DNA from: Spirochaetaceae bacterium
Lineage (GTDB): Bacteria > Spirochaetota > Spirochaetia > Treponematales > Breznakiellaceae
Direction of reading: 5' to 3'
DNA length: 42,696 nucleotides
Assembly: GCA_031282145.1 (NCBI GenBank)
Contig: JAITEG010000106.1
Location: 1-42,696 of the forward strand
Positions 8,489 through 17,087 of the stretch are shown piece after piece (the first letter of the stretch is position 1; each line of letters begins with the position of its first letter). The position numbers and the translations under genes were made by a program. The notes below the pieces were generated by a model that was not told where the DNA came from, did not search any database, and saw only the letters and a list, made by a program, of their open reading frames with translations.

Positions 8489-10018
8489 ATGGTTTCCAAG
8501 GGGAAAAAAAGACCGGATCCGGCGGAAAAGTCCGTTCAGAATGAATTTATCCGCCGATTCAAATCAAATCCATTTATTTTTATCGGGACCATCGTTATTT
8601 TGATAATCGTTATTGTTGCCTTTGTGCTGGTCCCCGCCCTCGTGCCCGCTACGGAGGGGGCAAATGTTGATTTAACCTTTGGTTTTTACGATAAGATTCC
8701 TATTAGCTATGTGCGGGGGAATTATCTGGCCCAGGTGCAGGCATCGTATGCCCAATATATGCAGGGTTCTATAAACGAAAGTAATGCCCTGTCCATATCC
8801 AGCCGGATCTGGCGTTCCGCCTTTGAGGAAACGGTCATCCACATTGGTATATTGCAGGAAATGAAAAAGGCCGGGTTTGTTCTTCCCCCGGAACTGGTCG
8901 ATAAGCAAGTACGGACCTTACCTGAGTTTCAAGAAAACGGCCGGTTTTCCCTGTCCAGGTACCGCCAGTTAGATAAGTCCGCCCAGCTCTCCCTGTGGAA
9001 AGAGGTTCAGGATTCGCTTATCACCCAACGGTATTTATCCGATGTATCCCTCAGGCAGTCTTCCAAAGAAGCCTCGTTTATCAGCGCCATGGCATCCAAA
9101 GAACGGAGCTTCGCCCTGGTGTCTTTTCCCTTAAGTTCCTATCCGGTAGAAGAAATTACCGCTTTTGCCCAAGAAAACCCGGATCTCTTTAAAACCGTCC
9201 ACCTTTCAAAAATAACCATCAATTCCAATGAACGGGAGCTTCGGGAGGTCCTCCGTTCCGTTGAGCAGGGAGACATGAGTTTTGAGGAGGCCGCCCGGAC
9301 CCACTCGCAGGATAACTTTGCCGAAAGCGGCGGGGATACCGGCGTTAAAATGGCCTATGAGCTGACCGAGGAAATTCCCGATGAAAGCGAGCGGGAGACG
9401 GTGCTGACCCTCGTCCGGGGGGACGTGAGTCCCATTGTTAAGGTGCCGTCAGGGTGGGCTTTTTACCGGGCGGAGGAAAATTCCTCCCCGGCGGACTTGA
9501 ATGACCAGGATACGGTGGAAAAGATCCGTACCTATCTCACCGGATTCAGACGGGGCATTATGGATGATTGGCTGATAGCACAGGCGGAACAGTTCATCGC
9601 CCAGGCGGAAGAAACGGGATTCGATAGTGCGGCGGACGCATTGGGTTTGGCCAAACAGAATTTCGGACCGGTAGCTATCAATTATGGCAACTTTGCCCTG
9701 TTTAAATCCCTCGCAAGCGATACCGTGAGCGAGCTTGGGGCGGCGGTTTCCAATGAAAACTTCTGGCGGATCGCTTTTTCCACCCCACTGCAAAGTCCTT
9801 CCACGCCCTTTATGTTGGGAAATAATGCCCTGGTCCTGTTTCCTCTGGAAGAAAATACCCTGGAAGAAGCTGAGATTGAAAGTATAGCCTCCTCCTATAC
9901 TTCTTATTGGCTCAATAACAACACCGATCAAAGCATCCGAAACCGTTTTATACAGAGTGAAAAATTGGAAGATAACTTTTGGACCACTTATTTTAGATAC
10001 CTTCAGCCCTCTATTTAG
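8489..10018 (+). CDS. Membrane-anchored parvulin-type peptidylprolyl isomerase (PpiD/SurA-like)
   Basis: A 509-residue protein with a cytoplasmic basic N-terminus (SKGKKRPDPAEK) and a single membrane anchor near residues 28-51 (FIFIGTIVILIIVIVAFVLV), the layout of PpiD-type foldases. A SurA-N-like helical region follows (PPELVDKQVRTLPEFQENGRFS). The parvulin domain lies around residues 225-330, with VHLSKITINSNERELREVL, SFEEAARTHSQDNFAESGGD and a GDVSPIVKVPSGWAFYRAEE ending typical of these domains. The expected role is folding of exported and outer-membrane proteins in the periplasm. The stop is three bases before the ATG of the DUF115 gene, so the two are probably co-transcribed. Catalytic residues were not assigned; some family members have chaperone activity only. 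Confidence 0.85.
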   Translation: MVSKGKKRPDPAEKSVQNEFIRRFKSNPFIFIGTIVILIIVIVAFVLVPALVPATEGANVDLTFGFYDKIPISYVRGNYLAQVQASYAQYMQGSINESNALSISSRIWRSAFEETVIHIGILQEMKKAGFVLPPELVDKQVRTLPEFQENGRFSLSRYRQLDKSAQLSLWKEVQDSLITQRYLSDVSLRQSSKEASFISAMASKERSFALVSFPLSSYPVEEITAFAQENPDLFKTVHLSKITINSNERELREVLRSVEQGDMSFEEAARTHSQDNFAESGGDTGVKMAYELTEEIPDESERETVLTLVRGDVSPIVKVPSGWAFYRAEENSSPADLNDQDTVEKIRTYLTGFRRGIMDDWLIAQAEQFIAQAEETGFDSAADALGLAKQNFGPVAINYGNFALFKSLASDTVSELGAAVSNENFWRIAFSTPLQSPSTPFMLGNNALVLFPLEENTLEEAEIESIASSYTSYWLNNNTDQSIRNRFIQSEKLEDNFWTTYFRYLQPSI

Positions 10019-10021
10019 TCC

Positions 10022-11689
10022 ATGACCGGTGAACAGCTCCGGTCCGGTGAAGGACCGGAGGGGGGATCTTTCTTTTATAAAGGGAAGACCCTCCTTTCCC
10101 GGAAGGACCCCAAAGGTCAGGCGGAGCGTATAGCCGGTCTTTTTCCTAAATCCAAGCGGACCCTCTATGTTTGTCCCTCCCCGTTATACGGGTACGGTCT
10201 TGGGGTGTTATTGCAATCCCTGGACCCCGATTCGGCGGTCCTTTGCGTGGAGGCGGACGAGGGGCTTCTGGACCTGTCCCGGCTTTCCATGGAAGGGCTC
10301 TTGCGGGAAAATCCAAACCTGCGCCTGGCCTATGCCGGGGAAGAGGCGGAACTTTGCGCCTATGTACGGCAAATCTGGGGGGGGCGGCGCTTCCGCCGGG
10401 TAGAAATCCTCCGGCTCTCAGGGGGCTGGCAGCTTTTCCCCGAAACCTACGATTCCCTGGTCAATTCCCTCAGGCGGAACATAAACACCGATTGGGCTAA
10501 TGCCATGACCCTGGTGAAACTGGGCCGGCGTTATATCAGAAACGCCCTGCGAAACCTCGCCCTGATTCCAAAAACGCAAACGATTTCGGATGTTTCCTTT
10601 GGCCGGAGTCCGGTCCTCGTATTGGGGGCCGGTCCTTCCCTGGACGGACTCCTCGAGGGGCTTTCCCGTTTTTTTGGAGGGGCCCTGGGGGATCCCGCAA
10701 AAAGGCCCTTCAGGATTATCTGTGTGGATACCGCTCTCCCTTCCCTGAAAGCGCGGAACCTTGCGCCGGACCTCGCGGTGATCCTGGAAAGCCAGCAGTG
10801 GAACCTGGGGGATTTTATCGGTTCCGGCGGCTCACGCATACCGGCAGCCATGGACCTTTCGGCCCTCCCCGCCTCGGGGGAAATCCTGGGGGGGCCGGTT
10901 TTTCTTTTCGTAACCCCCTGGACCAGCCTCTCCCTGTTTAAACGGCTCCAAGGGGCGGGTCTTCTTCCCCGGACCATGGCGCCCCTGGGTTCCGTGGGGC
11001 TCACCGCTACGGCCCTGGCCCGGGAGCTTTCCTCGGGGCCTATCGTTACCGGCGGGCTCGATTTTTCTTTTACCCTTGACGCGTACCATGCCCGGGGAAC
11101 GCCGGGACATTTGAACCGCCTCTACCGGCAGAACCGTTTCCATAGCCTTATCCCCGGGGGAGGGGCTTTCCGCCGGGGGGTCTTAAAAAAAACAGCCAAA
11201 TCGGGGGCGGCGGTCTTAAGCGATCCGGCCATGGCCTCTTACCGGGACCTCTTTGAACAGGAATTTGCCGGGGAAGAACGGATCTACGACCTGGCGGGTC
11301 CGGGGCTGCCCCTGGGAACCGTCCCCCTCTCCTTGGAAAAAGCCGGGGAGATCCTGGGGGGAGGTCCCGGTCCGGCCTTTTTTCGTCCCGCCCCCCCGGA
11401 GACGGAGAGCCGCACAAGGGCCGTGGAAGCCTTTGTCCGGGGGGAACGGGAGGCTCTCTTCACGCTCCGAAAGATCCTCACCGGGGAAATAAAAGTCCCG
11501 GAAGAATCCCTCGGAGAACTCCTGGACCGCCAAGATTACCTCTGGGCCCATTTTCCCGATTGCGCCGGAACCGGGGGCAGACGCCCCCCCCCGGGGGATC
11601 TGTCCTTCCTCAAGCGGGTCCGGGCGGAGATCGACCCCTTTATCAGACTTTTAGGCCGGGTCTTGGAGGAACTGGGTGGATCCTATTGA
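10022..11689 (+). CDS. DUF115 / MptE-like protein (Maf-type)
   Basis: A 555-residue protein with the central PVLVLGAGPSLDGLLEGLS motif and the following FRIICVDTALPSLKARNLAPDLAVILE block, typical of DUF115 (6-hydroxymethylpterin pyrophosphokinase MptE-like). Later blocks (TATALARELSSGPIVTGGLDFSF) also fit. Bacterial members are often called motility-associated factors and linked to flagellin glycosylation, so a glycan-transfer role on flagellar filaments is a reasonable family-based guess for a spirochaete. No signal peptide is present, so it is cytoplasmic. The gene is three bases downstream of the foldase gene with no promoter between. It is GC-rich and encodes several Gly/Pro-rich stretches. 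Confidence 0.82.
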   Translation: MTGEQLRSGEGPEGGSFFYKGKTLLSRKDPKGQAERIAGLFPKSKRTLYVCPSPLYGYGLGVLLQSLDPDSAVLCVEADEGLLDLSRLSMEGLLRENPNLRLAYAGEEAELCAYVRQIWGGRRFRRVEILRLSGGWQLFPETYDSLVNSLRRNINTDWANAMTLVKLGRRYIRNALRNLALIPKTQTISDVSFGRSPVLVLGAGPSLDGLLEGLSRFFGGALGDPAKRPFRIICVDTALPSLKARNLAPDLAVILESQQWNLGDFIGSGGSRIPAAMDLSALPASGEILGGPVFLFVTPWTSLSLFKRLQGAGLLPRTMAPLGSVGLTATALARELSSGPIVTGGLDFSFTLDAYHARGTPGHLNRLYRQNRFHSLIPGGGAFRRGVLKKTAKSGAAVLSDPAMASYRDLFEQEFAGEERIYDLAGPGLPLGTVPLSLEKAGEILGGGPGPAFFRPAPPETESRTRAVEAFVRGEREALFTLRKILTGEIKVPEESLGELLDRQDYLWAHFPDCAGTGGRRPPPGDLSFLKRVRAEIDPFIRLLGRVLEELGGSY

Positions 11690-11749
11690 CGGATTGACCT
11701 TTACATAATAAATTGAGGCTGTTCCATAAGGACCTGCGGGGGTGTTATC

Positions 11750-12445
11750 ATGAAGCGTTCAGAAATAAACCGGTATATAACTACGGCCATGGAATTTATC
11801 CGGAACCAGGGGTTTGCCCTGCCCCCTTTTGCCTTTTGGAGCCCTCAGGACTGGGAACAAAAGGGGGAAGAATACCGGGAAATAAGGGAAAATCAGCTGG
11901 GCTGGGACTTAACGGATTTTGGCAGCGGCGATTTTGAAAAAATAGGCCTCCTGCTTTTTACTATCCGGAACGGTAATGTTTCCCCACGCAACGGGCTGCT
12001 AGCAGCCTTGCAAAAAACCTATGCAGAAAAGGTCATGGTGGTAAACCCCGGACAGGTAACCCCCTACCATTACCACAAAAGTAAAATGGAAGATATTATC
12101 AACCGGGGGGGAGGAGGCTTCCTGAAGGTTCAGGTATACGGTTCCCTGGGGGAACGGGTTCTGGACGAAAAATCCCCGGTTTCCGTGGCGGTGGACGGCC
12201 GGAATTACTCCGTGGAAAGCGGGTCCATCATATCCCTTGCCGCCGGTGAAAGCATCACCCTGTTTCCGGGGGTATTTCATCAATTCTGGGCCGACGGGAC
12301 CACCCTGCTCCTGGGGGAGGTATCCATGGTAAACGATGATCACCGGGATAATTTTTTTCTTAACGGCCAAGGCCGTTTTCCCGCCATTGATGAAGACGAG
12401 GCGCCCCGCTTTCTTTTGGTCGGAGACTATTCCAGGGCTTCATAA
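11750..12445 (+). CDS. D-lyxose/D-mannose isomerase family cupin
   Basis: A 231-residue cytoplasmic cupin-fold sugar isomerase resembling bacterial D-lyxose ketol-isomerases. The metal-binding motif is visible as TPYHYHKSKMEDIINRGGGG (His-x-His with a following Glu), and the last ligand is probably the His of LFPGVFHQFWA. The C-terminal block GEVSMVNDDHRDNFFL is also characteristic. The likely reaction is D-lyxose to D-xylulose, possibly D-mannose to D-fructose, with a divalent metal such as manganese. The start is supported by a GGGGGTG ribosome binding site six bases upstream. It converges with lepA; a small hairpin lies between them. No other pentose genes are nearby, so its pathway context is not visible. 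Confidence 0.9.
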   Translation: MKRSEINRYITTAMEFIRNQGFALPPFAFWSPQDWEQKGEEYREIRENQLGWDLTDFGSGDFEKIGLLLFTIRNGNVSPRNGLLAALQKTYAEKVMVVNPGQVTPYHYHKSKMEDIINRGGGGFLKVQVYGSLGERVLDEKSPVSVAVDGRNYSVESGSIISLAAGESITLFPGVFHQFWADGTTLLLGEVSMVNDDHRDNFFLNGQGRFPAIDEDEAPRFLLVGDYSRAS

Positions 12446-12450
12446 GCAAC

Positions 12451-12466
12451 AGGCTGCTCGCAGCCT
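12451..12466. terminator. Small hairpin between convergent genes
   Basis: AGGCTG / CAGCCT with a CTCG loop lies between the isomerase stop and the lepA stop. There is no T run, so termination would have to be inefficient or factor-dependent. Confidence 0.35.
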
Positions 12467-12490
12467 CCCGCAAGGGAATTGGCATCACCC

Positions 12491-14296
12491 TCAAGTTTCT
12501 TTGGTTTTGAGGACCGCGAGGAAGGCGCTCTGGGGGAGTTCCACGTCCCCCACCATCTTCATCCGTTTTTTCCCTTCCTTCTGCTTTTCCAGGAGTTTTC
12601 GTTTCCGGGTGATGTCCCCGCCGTAACACTTGGCCAATACGTCCTTCCGTAGGGCGTTAACCGTTTCCCGGGCGATGATCTGGCTTCCGATGGCCCCCTG
12701 GATGGGGATTTTGAACTGCTGCCGGGGGATCTCGTCCCGGAGCCGTTCACAGACAAGCCGGGCCCGCTCATAGGCGTTGCCCTTGAAGACCAATTGGGAA
12801 AGGGCGTCCACCCCCTTTCCATTGAGGAGTATATCCAGTTTAACCAGTTCCGTGGTTTTATATTCGGTGATATCGTAATCAAAGGAAGCGTAACCCCGGC
12901 TCGTGCTTTTAAGGCGGTCGTAAAAATCGAAGAGAACCTCCGAAAGGGGCATGTCGTAGATGAGCTCCACCCGCTTTTCGTCCAGGTAGGTCATGTTGGT
13001 CTGGACCCCCCGCTTTTCCATGCAGAGGGTCATAATGTTTCCCAAGAAGGAAGCGGGGGTGATAATCGAAGCCCTGATATAGGGTTCCTCCGCCCCTTCC
13101 ACTTTCCCCTCTTCGGGATACTCCATAGGGTTATCCACAAAAATCTCTTCCCCGGTCCGAAGGTGTACCTTGTACCTTACCGACGGGGCGGTAAAGATCA
13201 CCGACTGGTCGAATTCCCGCTCCAGCCGTTCCTGGATCACCTCCAGGTGGAGGAGCCCCAAAAAGCCGCAACGGAACCCGAACCCCAGAGCCGCGGAAGA
13301 GTCCTTTTCGTATACTAAAGAGGCATCGTTGAGCTTTAATTTTTCCAGGCTGCTCTTGAGTTCCTCGTAATCGTTGGAATCCACCGGATATATTGAGGAA
13401 AACACCACGGGTTTTACCTGTCGAAACCCCGGCAGGGGGGAAGCGCAGGGATTTTCCGCGCCGGTCACCGTATCCCCCACCCGGACATCCCCCACGGTTT
13501 TTATCCCGGCAATGAGGTAACCCACACTCCCCGCGGAAAGTTCCTGCGTCTCCGCAAGGGCAAGCTTAAAGACCCCCAGGGTCTCAATTTCATATTCCGA
13601 CCCGTTGGACATAAACCGGATCTTCATCCCCCGCTTGAGGGAACCGTCGAAAATCCGAAGGTGTACCACCACCCCCCGGTAGGGATCGTAGTGGCAGTCG
13701 AAGATCAGGGCCCGCAGGGGGGCGTCGCTTTTTCCCGACGGCGGGGGGATCCGCCGGACAATGGCCTCAAAAAGCTCGTCTACCCCGGTTCCCTGGCGGG
13801 CGGAAACCAGAAGGGCTTTTTCGGAATCCAACCCCAGATCGTGGTCTATCTGTTTTTTGGTCCCGCTTATATCCGCCGCGGGCATATCGATCTTGTTGAT
13901 CACCGGCAGGATCTCTAAATTGTGTTCCAATGCCAGGTACATATTGGACAGGGTCTGGGCCTGTACCCCCTGGGTGGCGTCCACCAGGAGCAGGGCCCCC
14001 TCGCAGGAATTGATAGCCCGGGAAACTTCGTAGGTAAAGTCCACATGACCGGGGGTATCCACCAGGTTAAGCTCGTATTCCACCCCGTCGGAGGCGGTAT
14101 AGGGGATGGTTACCGCCTGACTTTTAATGGTTATGCCCCGTTCCCGTTCAATATCCATAGTATCCAGGATCTGATCCTGAAAATTCCTATCTTCCACGAG
14201 GTGGCCCTTCTGGATTAACCTATCCGCCAGGGTGGATTTGCCGTGGTCAATATGGGCGATGATGCAAAAATTACGGATCCCTTCGGGTTTGGTCAT
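12491..14296 (-). CDS. lepA: Elongation factor 4 (ribosomal back-translocase LepA)
   Basis: A 601-residue translational GTPase of the normal LepA length. G motifs are intact: [14 protein letters not shown] (P loop), the switch region with [21 protein letters not shown], and NKIDMPAAD. The C-terminal LepA-specific part contains [19 protein letters not shown] and [44 protein letters not shown], the signature C-terminal domain that contacts tRNA on the ribosome. It acts in the cytoplasm on stalled or mistranslocated ribosomes. The ATG at 14296 gives the standard N-terminus ([20 protein letters not shown]) but no clear Shine-Dalgarno sequence precedes it. It is divergent from the Nim-like gene across 110 bases. 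Identification is secure. Confidence 0.98.
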   Translation of the reverse strand: MTKPEGIRNFCIIAHIDHGKSTLADRLIQKGHLVEDRNFQDQILDTMDIERERGITIKSQAVTIPYTASDGVEYELNLVDTPGHVDFTYEVSRAINSCEGALLLVDATQGVQAQTLSNMYLALEHNLEILPVINKIDMPAADISGTKKQIDHDLGLDSEKALLVSARQGTGVDELFEAIVRRIPPPSGKSDAPLRALIFDCHYDPYRGVVVHLRIFDGSLKRGMKIRFMSNGSEYEIETLGVFKLALAETQELSAGSVGYLIAGIKTVGDVRVGDTVTGAENPCASPLPGFRQVKPVVFSSIYPVDSNDYEELKSSLEKLKLNDASLVYEKDSSAALGFGFRCGFLGLLHLEVIQERLEREFDQSVIFTAPSVRYKVHLRTGEEIFVDNPMEYPEEGKVEGAEEPYIRASIITPASFLGNIMTLCMEKRGVQTNMTYLDEKRVELIYDMPLSEVLFDFYDRLKSTSRGYASFDYDITEYKTTELVKLDILLNGKGVDALSQLVFKGNAYERARLVCERLRDEIPRQQFKIPIQGAIGSQIIARETVNALRKDVLAKCYGGDITRKRKLLEKQKEGKKRMKMVGDVELPQSAFLAVLKTKET

Positions 14297-14349
14297 GGTT
14301 TATATAACCACATTTCCCGTATCTTTTAAAGTGGGAATACGGTAGAGCC

Positions 14350-14378
14350 TTGAGCTTATTGCAAAACCCGGTTATTTT
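14350..14378 (+). promoter_or_regulatory. Possible promoter of the Nim-like gene
   Basis: TTGAGC and TATTTT separated by 17 bases lie 28 bases before the start of the flavoprotein gene, which has an AGGAGCG ribosome binding site. The match is moderate. Confidence 0.35.
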
Positions 14379-14406
14379 GAAACAAATTCTTTAATCAGGA
14401 GCGGTT

Positions 14407-14913
14407 ATGAGAAGAAAAGAGCGGGAAATAACGGACCTTGAAGAACTCTTGGCCGTCGTAAGCCGGTGTAAAGTATGCCGGCTTGCCATGGCGGAAAACA
14501 ACCGGCCCTATGTGGTCCCCCTGAATTTCGGGTATGAATACCAAAACGGGGAACTCTCCCTCTATTTTCACGGCGCCCAGGAGGGAAAAAAAATCGATAT
14601 CCTCAAAAACAATCCCGAGGTATGTTTTGAGATGGACGGGGGTCACCAATTAATCGAAGGCCGGGAAGCCCATGAGTACAGCTTTGCCTATGAAAGCGTC
14701 ATCGGCTTCGGCAGGATTGTTTTTGTAGAAGAGGATGAAAAAAAGGCCTATGGCCTCAATCTCCTGATGAAACATCAAACCGGGCAGGACCGGGACTTTG
14801 TTTTTGACGGGCCCCGGCTGCGGGCAACGGCGGTTTACCGGGTAACGGCCCGGTCCTTCACCGGGAAACGCCGGGACCAAAAAGTTCCCCTCCGGGAAAC
14901 TTCGCCCTTTTAG
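14407..14913 (+). CDS. Pyridoxamine 5'-phosphate oxidase-fold flavoprotein (Nim-like)
   Basis: A 168-residue split-barrel flavin-binding protein. The start MRRKEREITDLEELLAVVSR and the next block CKVCRLAMAENNRPYVVPLNFGYE are typical of the NimA-like/pyridoxamine 5'-phosphate oxidase-related group, as is LSLYFHGAQEGKKIDILKNNPEVCFEMDG (seen in two consecutive pieces). The family binds FMN, and some members reduce nitroimidazoles; physiological substrates are mostly unknown, so no drug-resistance role should be assumed. It is cytoplasmic, with no signal peptide. The gene is monocistronic as far as can be seen, divergent from lepA, with a ribosome binding site (AGGAGCG). Length and motifs are complete. 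Confidence 0.88.
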   Translation: MRRKEREITDLEELLAVVSRCKVCRLAMAENNRPYVVPLNFGYEYQNGELSLYFHGAQEGKKIDILKNNPEVCFEMDGGHQLIEGREAHEYSFAYESVIGFGRIVFVEEDEKKAYGLNLLMKHQTGQDRDFVFDGPRLRATAVYRVTARSFTGKRRDQKVPLRETSPF

Positions 14914-15010
14914 CCCCCGTATCGGCGCAAGCGTTTCATACCCCCGCTTCAAGGGGCAATTAGGGCATTATTTCTTTATATATTAGGGAAAATTAACCGA
15001 TAATGACACT

Positions 15011-16387
15011 ATGGGTATGATTTCTATCCTCGCGGTAGTTATTGTTTTGATCGTAATTGTCATTATTATGATCACTGTCCTGGGCCGAGCCAAAGGCGGG
15101 GGCAGCGGCGGCAAACGGGCAAAGGGCAGGGATGCCATATTAAAAAAAGCCACAAAACGGCTGAATCAGAATCCCCGAGATCCCGAAGGGCTCGCGGCCT
15201 TGGGGGATCTTTATTATCAGGAAGAAGCTTGGGATAAGGTCTTCAAGAACTATGAAATCCTCGTGGAATTAGCCAGTTCTTCTCCGGCGATCAATGAATT
15301 TGAAGTAAATCTGCGGTATGCTATAGCGGCCATAAAGCTGGGCTTTACCAATGAAGCCTATAGGGGGTTTACCACTGCCCGGTCCCTCAAGTCGGATAAT
15401 TTTGAAGTTAACTACAACCTGGGGTATTTGGAATTTCAGCGGAAGAATTATGAGCGGGCGGTCCAGCTCCTCCAACAGGCCCGCAACCAGGAAAGCGAAC
15501 ACGCCCCCACCCTCAGGTATCTGGGACATTCTCTTTTCAAACTTAAAAAATACAAAGAAGCCATGGCCTATATCCGTAAAGCCATAGACATCGCCCCGGA
15601 AGACAAGGAATCCCTTTACGCCCTCGCGGAATGTTATTATGAGGTTAATCAAACCGAACAAGCCCTGCGGATCTTCGGCCATCTTCGGCCGGATCCCGTG
15701 ATGGGACCCAACGCCTGCCTTTTTTCCGGTACCATCAACATGAACCAACATCAATACGAACGGGCAATTCAGGATTTTGAGATAGGGCTGCGGCATCAAA
15801 ATATCAAACCCGACATACTGATTGAGTTAAAATACCGGGCGGCCACCGTCTATCTAAAAATGCAGGAAATCGGTAAAGCCCTGGGCCACCTCAAGGAAAT
15901 CCAAGCTGAAAACCCCACCTACCGGGACGTGGCGGTACTAATCGGGAGATACCAGGAACTCAATGCCAACCGCAATCTCCAGATATTCCTCATGGCCCCT
16001 TCAGCGGATTTTGTCGCCCTGTGCCGCAAAATAGTTATGACCTATTATACCCGGGCCAAGATAAAAATTACCAATATTTCGGTGAACAAAAATGAATGGG
16101 CGGACATTTTGGCTGAGGTGGACACCTCTAAATGGTCGGACCTCGTGATGTTCCGGTTTATCAGGACCCAGGGGACCGTGGGGGAACTGATTGTTCGGGA
16201 CTTCCACTCCCACCTCAAGGAAGTAAAGGCCGGCAAGGGCATTTGTATCTCCGTGGGGAATTTTTCCGATGAGGCCAAACGTTACACCGAAGCCCGGCTC
16301 ATCGACCTTATCGAAAAAGACAAACTCAGCGCCATCCTCAACACGGTGGACGCAAAATCCACCCGGACCGTTCCCACCAAAAAATAA
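15011..16387 (+). CDS. Membrane-anchored TPR protein with Mrr-like C-terminal domain
   Basis: A 458-residue protein. Residues about 3-24 form one membrane segment (ISILAVVIVLIVIVIIMITVL) followed by a basic Gly-rich linker. Several tetratricopeptide repeats follow (for example NYNLGYLEFQRKNYERAVQLL, RYLGHSLFKLKKYKEAMAYI, LYALAECYYEVNQTEQALRIF). From about residue 328 the sequence reads like a restriction-endonuclease-like Mrr domain: PSADFVALCRKIV, then AGKGICISVGNFSDEAKRY and IDLIEKDKLSAIL, which fit the end of that fold. The usual Q-x-K active-site strand is replaced by VMFRFIRTQG, so cleavage is unlikely. No Shine-Dalgarno sequence is evident. It is probably an inner-membrane scaffold facing the cytoplasm. 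The Mrr assignment is from pattern only and needs a profile comparison. Confidence 0.85.
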   Translation: MGMISILAVVIVLIVIVIIMITVLGRAKGGGSGGKRAKGRDAILKKATKRLNQNPRDPEGLAALGDLYYQEEAWDKVFKNYEILVELASSSPAINEFEVNLRYAIAAIKLGFTNEAYRGFTTARSLKSDNFEVNYNLGYLEFQRKNYERAVQLLQQARNQESEHAPTLRYLGHSLFKLKKYKEAMAYIRKAIDIAPEDKESLYALAECYYEVNQTEQALRIFGHLRPDPVMGPNACLFSGTINMNQHQYERAIQDFEIGLRHQNIKPDILIELKYRAATVYLKMQEIGKALGHLKEIQAENPTYRDVAVLIGRYQELNANRNLQIFLMAPSADFVALCRKIVMTYYTRAKIKITNISVNKNEWADILAEVDTSKWSDLVMFRFIRTQGTVGELIVRDFHSHLKEVKAGKGICISVGNFSDEAKRYTEARLIDLIEKDKLSAILNTVDAKSTRTVPTKK

Positions 16388-16457
16388 GGGATCCCCTCGC
16401 CGAACCCGGAGGGAGGACAGCCGGTTTTAGAAGCATACTTATCACCGGTATATTATT

Positions 16458-16490
16458 AATTTTTTTCCATTCACAAATTTTTTTCCATTC
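16458..16490 (+). repeat. Two 15-bp direct repeats upstream of the T6SS promoter
   Basis: AATTTTTTTCCATTC occurs twice (16458-16472 and 16476-16490), 18 bases apart start to start, ending five bases before the predicted -35 box of the first T6SS operon. They could be an activator site or an UP-like T-rich element. Confidence 0.6.
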
Positions 16491-16494
16491 CCTC

Positions 16495-16525
16495 TTTACA
16501 CACTACGATAAATTCATGATATAAT
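16495..16525 (+). promoter_or_regulatory. Promoter of the tssJKLM operon
   Basis: TTTACA and a perfect TATAAT (16520-16525) are separated by 19 bases, slightly long for sigma-70. The expected transcription start falls at about 16532, on the ATG of the lipoprotein gene, suggesting a leaderless or almost leaderless transcript. Confidence 0.55.
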
Positions 16526-16531
16526 ACGATC

Positions 16532-17074
16532 ATGCATTATTGGTTTTCATTCGGAAACATAAGAAATTGCGGATCCACGGTTATCCTGATTATCGGCATA
16601 CTCTTTTCCGGTTGTGTAAGCCAACAACAGGTGATGGTAGGAGTTTCGAGGGACTTATCCTCCACCTACGCCTTGTATCCTTCCATAGAAGTTGATATTT
16701 CCGCCGTCTCCGATGGAGATCTTGCCGCAATCAAGGATGCGGGGGTGGAAACCTACTTTGCGCCGAACAGCGGCCTCAGGGAAAAGGTCAACGCCCAAAC
16801 CATGTTTTTTTCTGAGGAACAGACCCTGCCCCAGACCCTTTTCTCCCGGGCGGAGATATGGCAAACATGGCTGGCCAAGGATCCATCGACCCTGGTGATT
16901 ATCGCTGGTCTGCCCCATGACCCCGAAATGCCCGCTTCCCCGGCACCGGATCCCCGGATTCTGACGATCCCCATAAAAAGACGGTATGTTTTCGCTCCAA
17001 AAGTGTATGTATTGATTGAGCCCAAAAAAGTAGTACAGATAAAAGAAGCGCCGGTTGATCCAAAACTACCTTAA
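16532..17074 (+). CDS. T6SS lipoprotein in TssJ position (candidate TssJ)
   Basis: A 180-residue lipoprotein: signal peptide with hydrophobic core STVILIIGILFSG and lipobox FSGC (Cys near residue 28). The mature part looks beta-rich (YPSIEVDISAV, RILTIPIKRRYVFAPKVYVLIEP). It directly precedes tssK, tssL and tssM, where tssJ normally sits, and the outer-membrane-anchored TssJ would bind the periplasmic end of TssM. The sequence is not a classical TssJ at sight: the internal YFAPNSGLREKVNAQTMFF and IWQTWLAKDPSTLVIIAGLP segments are unlike the usual short beta-sandwich signature. It is therefore a divergent TssJ or a functional replacement. No ribosome binding site fits the ATG at 16532, and the only good -10 box lies six bases before it; no alternative in-frame start precedes the lipobox. 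Confidence 0.75.
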   Translation: MHYWFSFGNIRNCGSTVILIIGILFSGCVSQQQVMVGVSRDLSSTYALYPSIEVDISAVSDGDLAAIKDAGVETYFAPNSGLREKVNAQTMFFSEEQTLPQTLFSRAEIWQTWLAKDPSTLVIIAGLPHDPEMPASPAPDPRILTIPIKRRYVFAPKVYVLIEPKKVVQIKEAPVDPKLP

Positions 17075-17087
17075 ATAAGGAGTGGTT

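Noticed and set aside
16388-16531. Sigma-54 promoter for the T6SS operon
   Set aside because: No GG-N10-GC pair was found at the right spacing; the TATAAT box is a better explanation.
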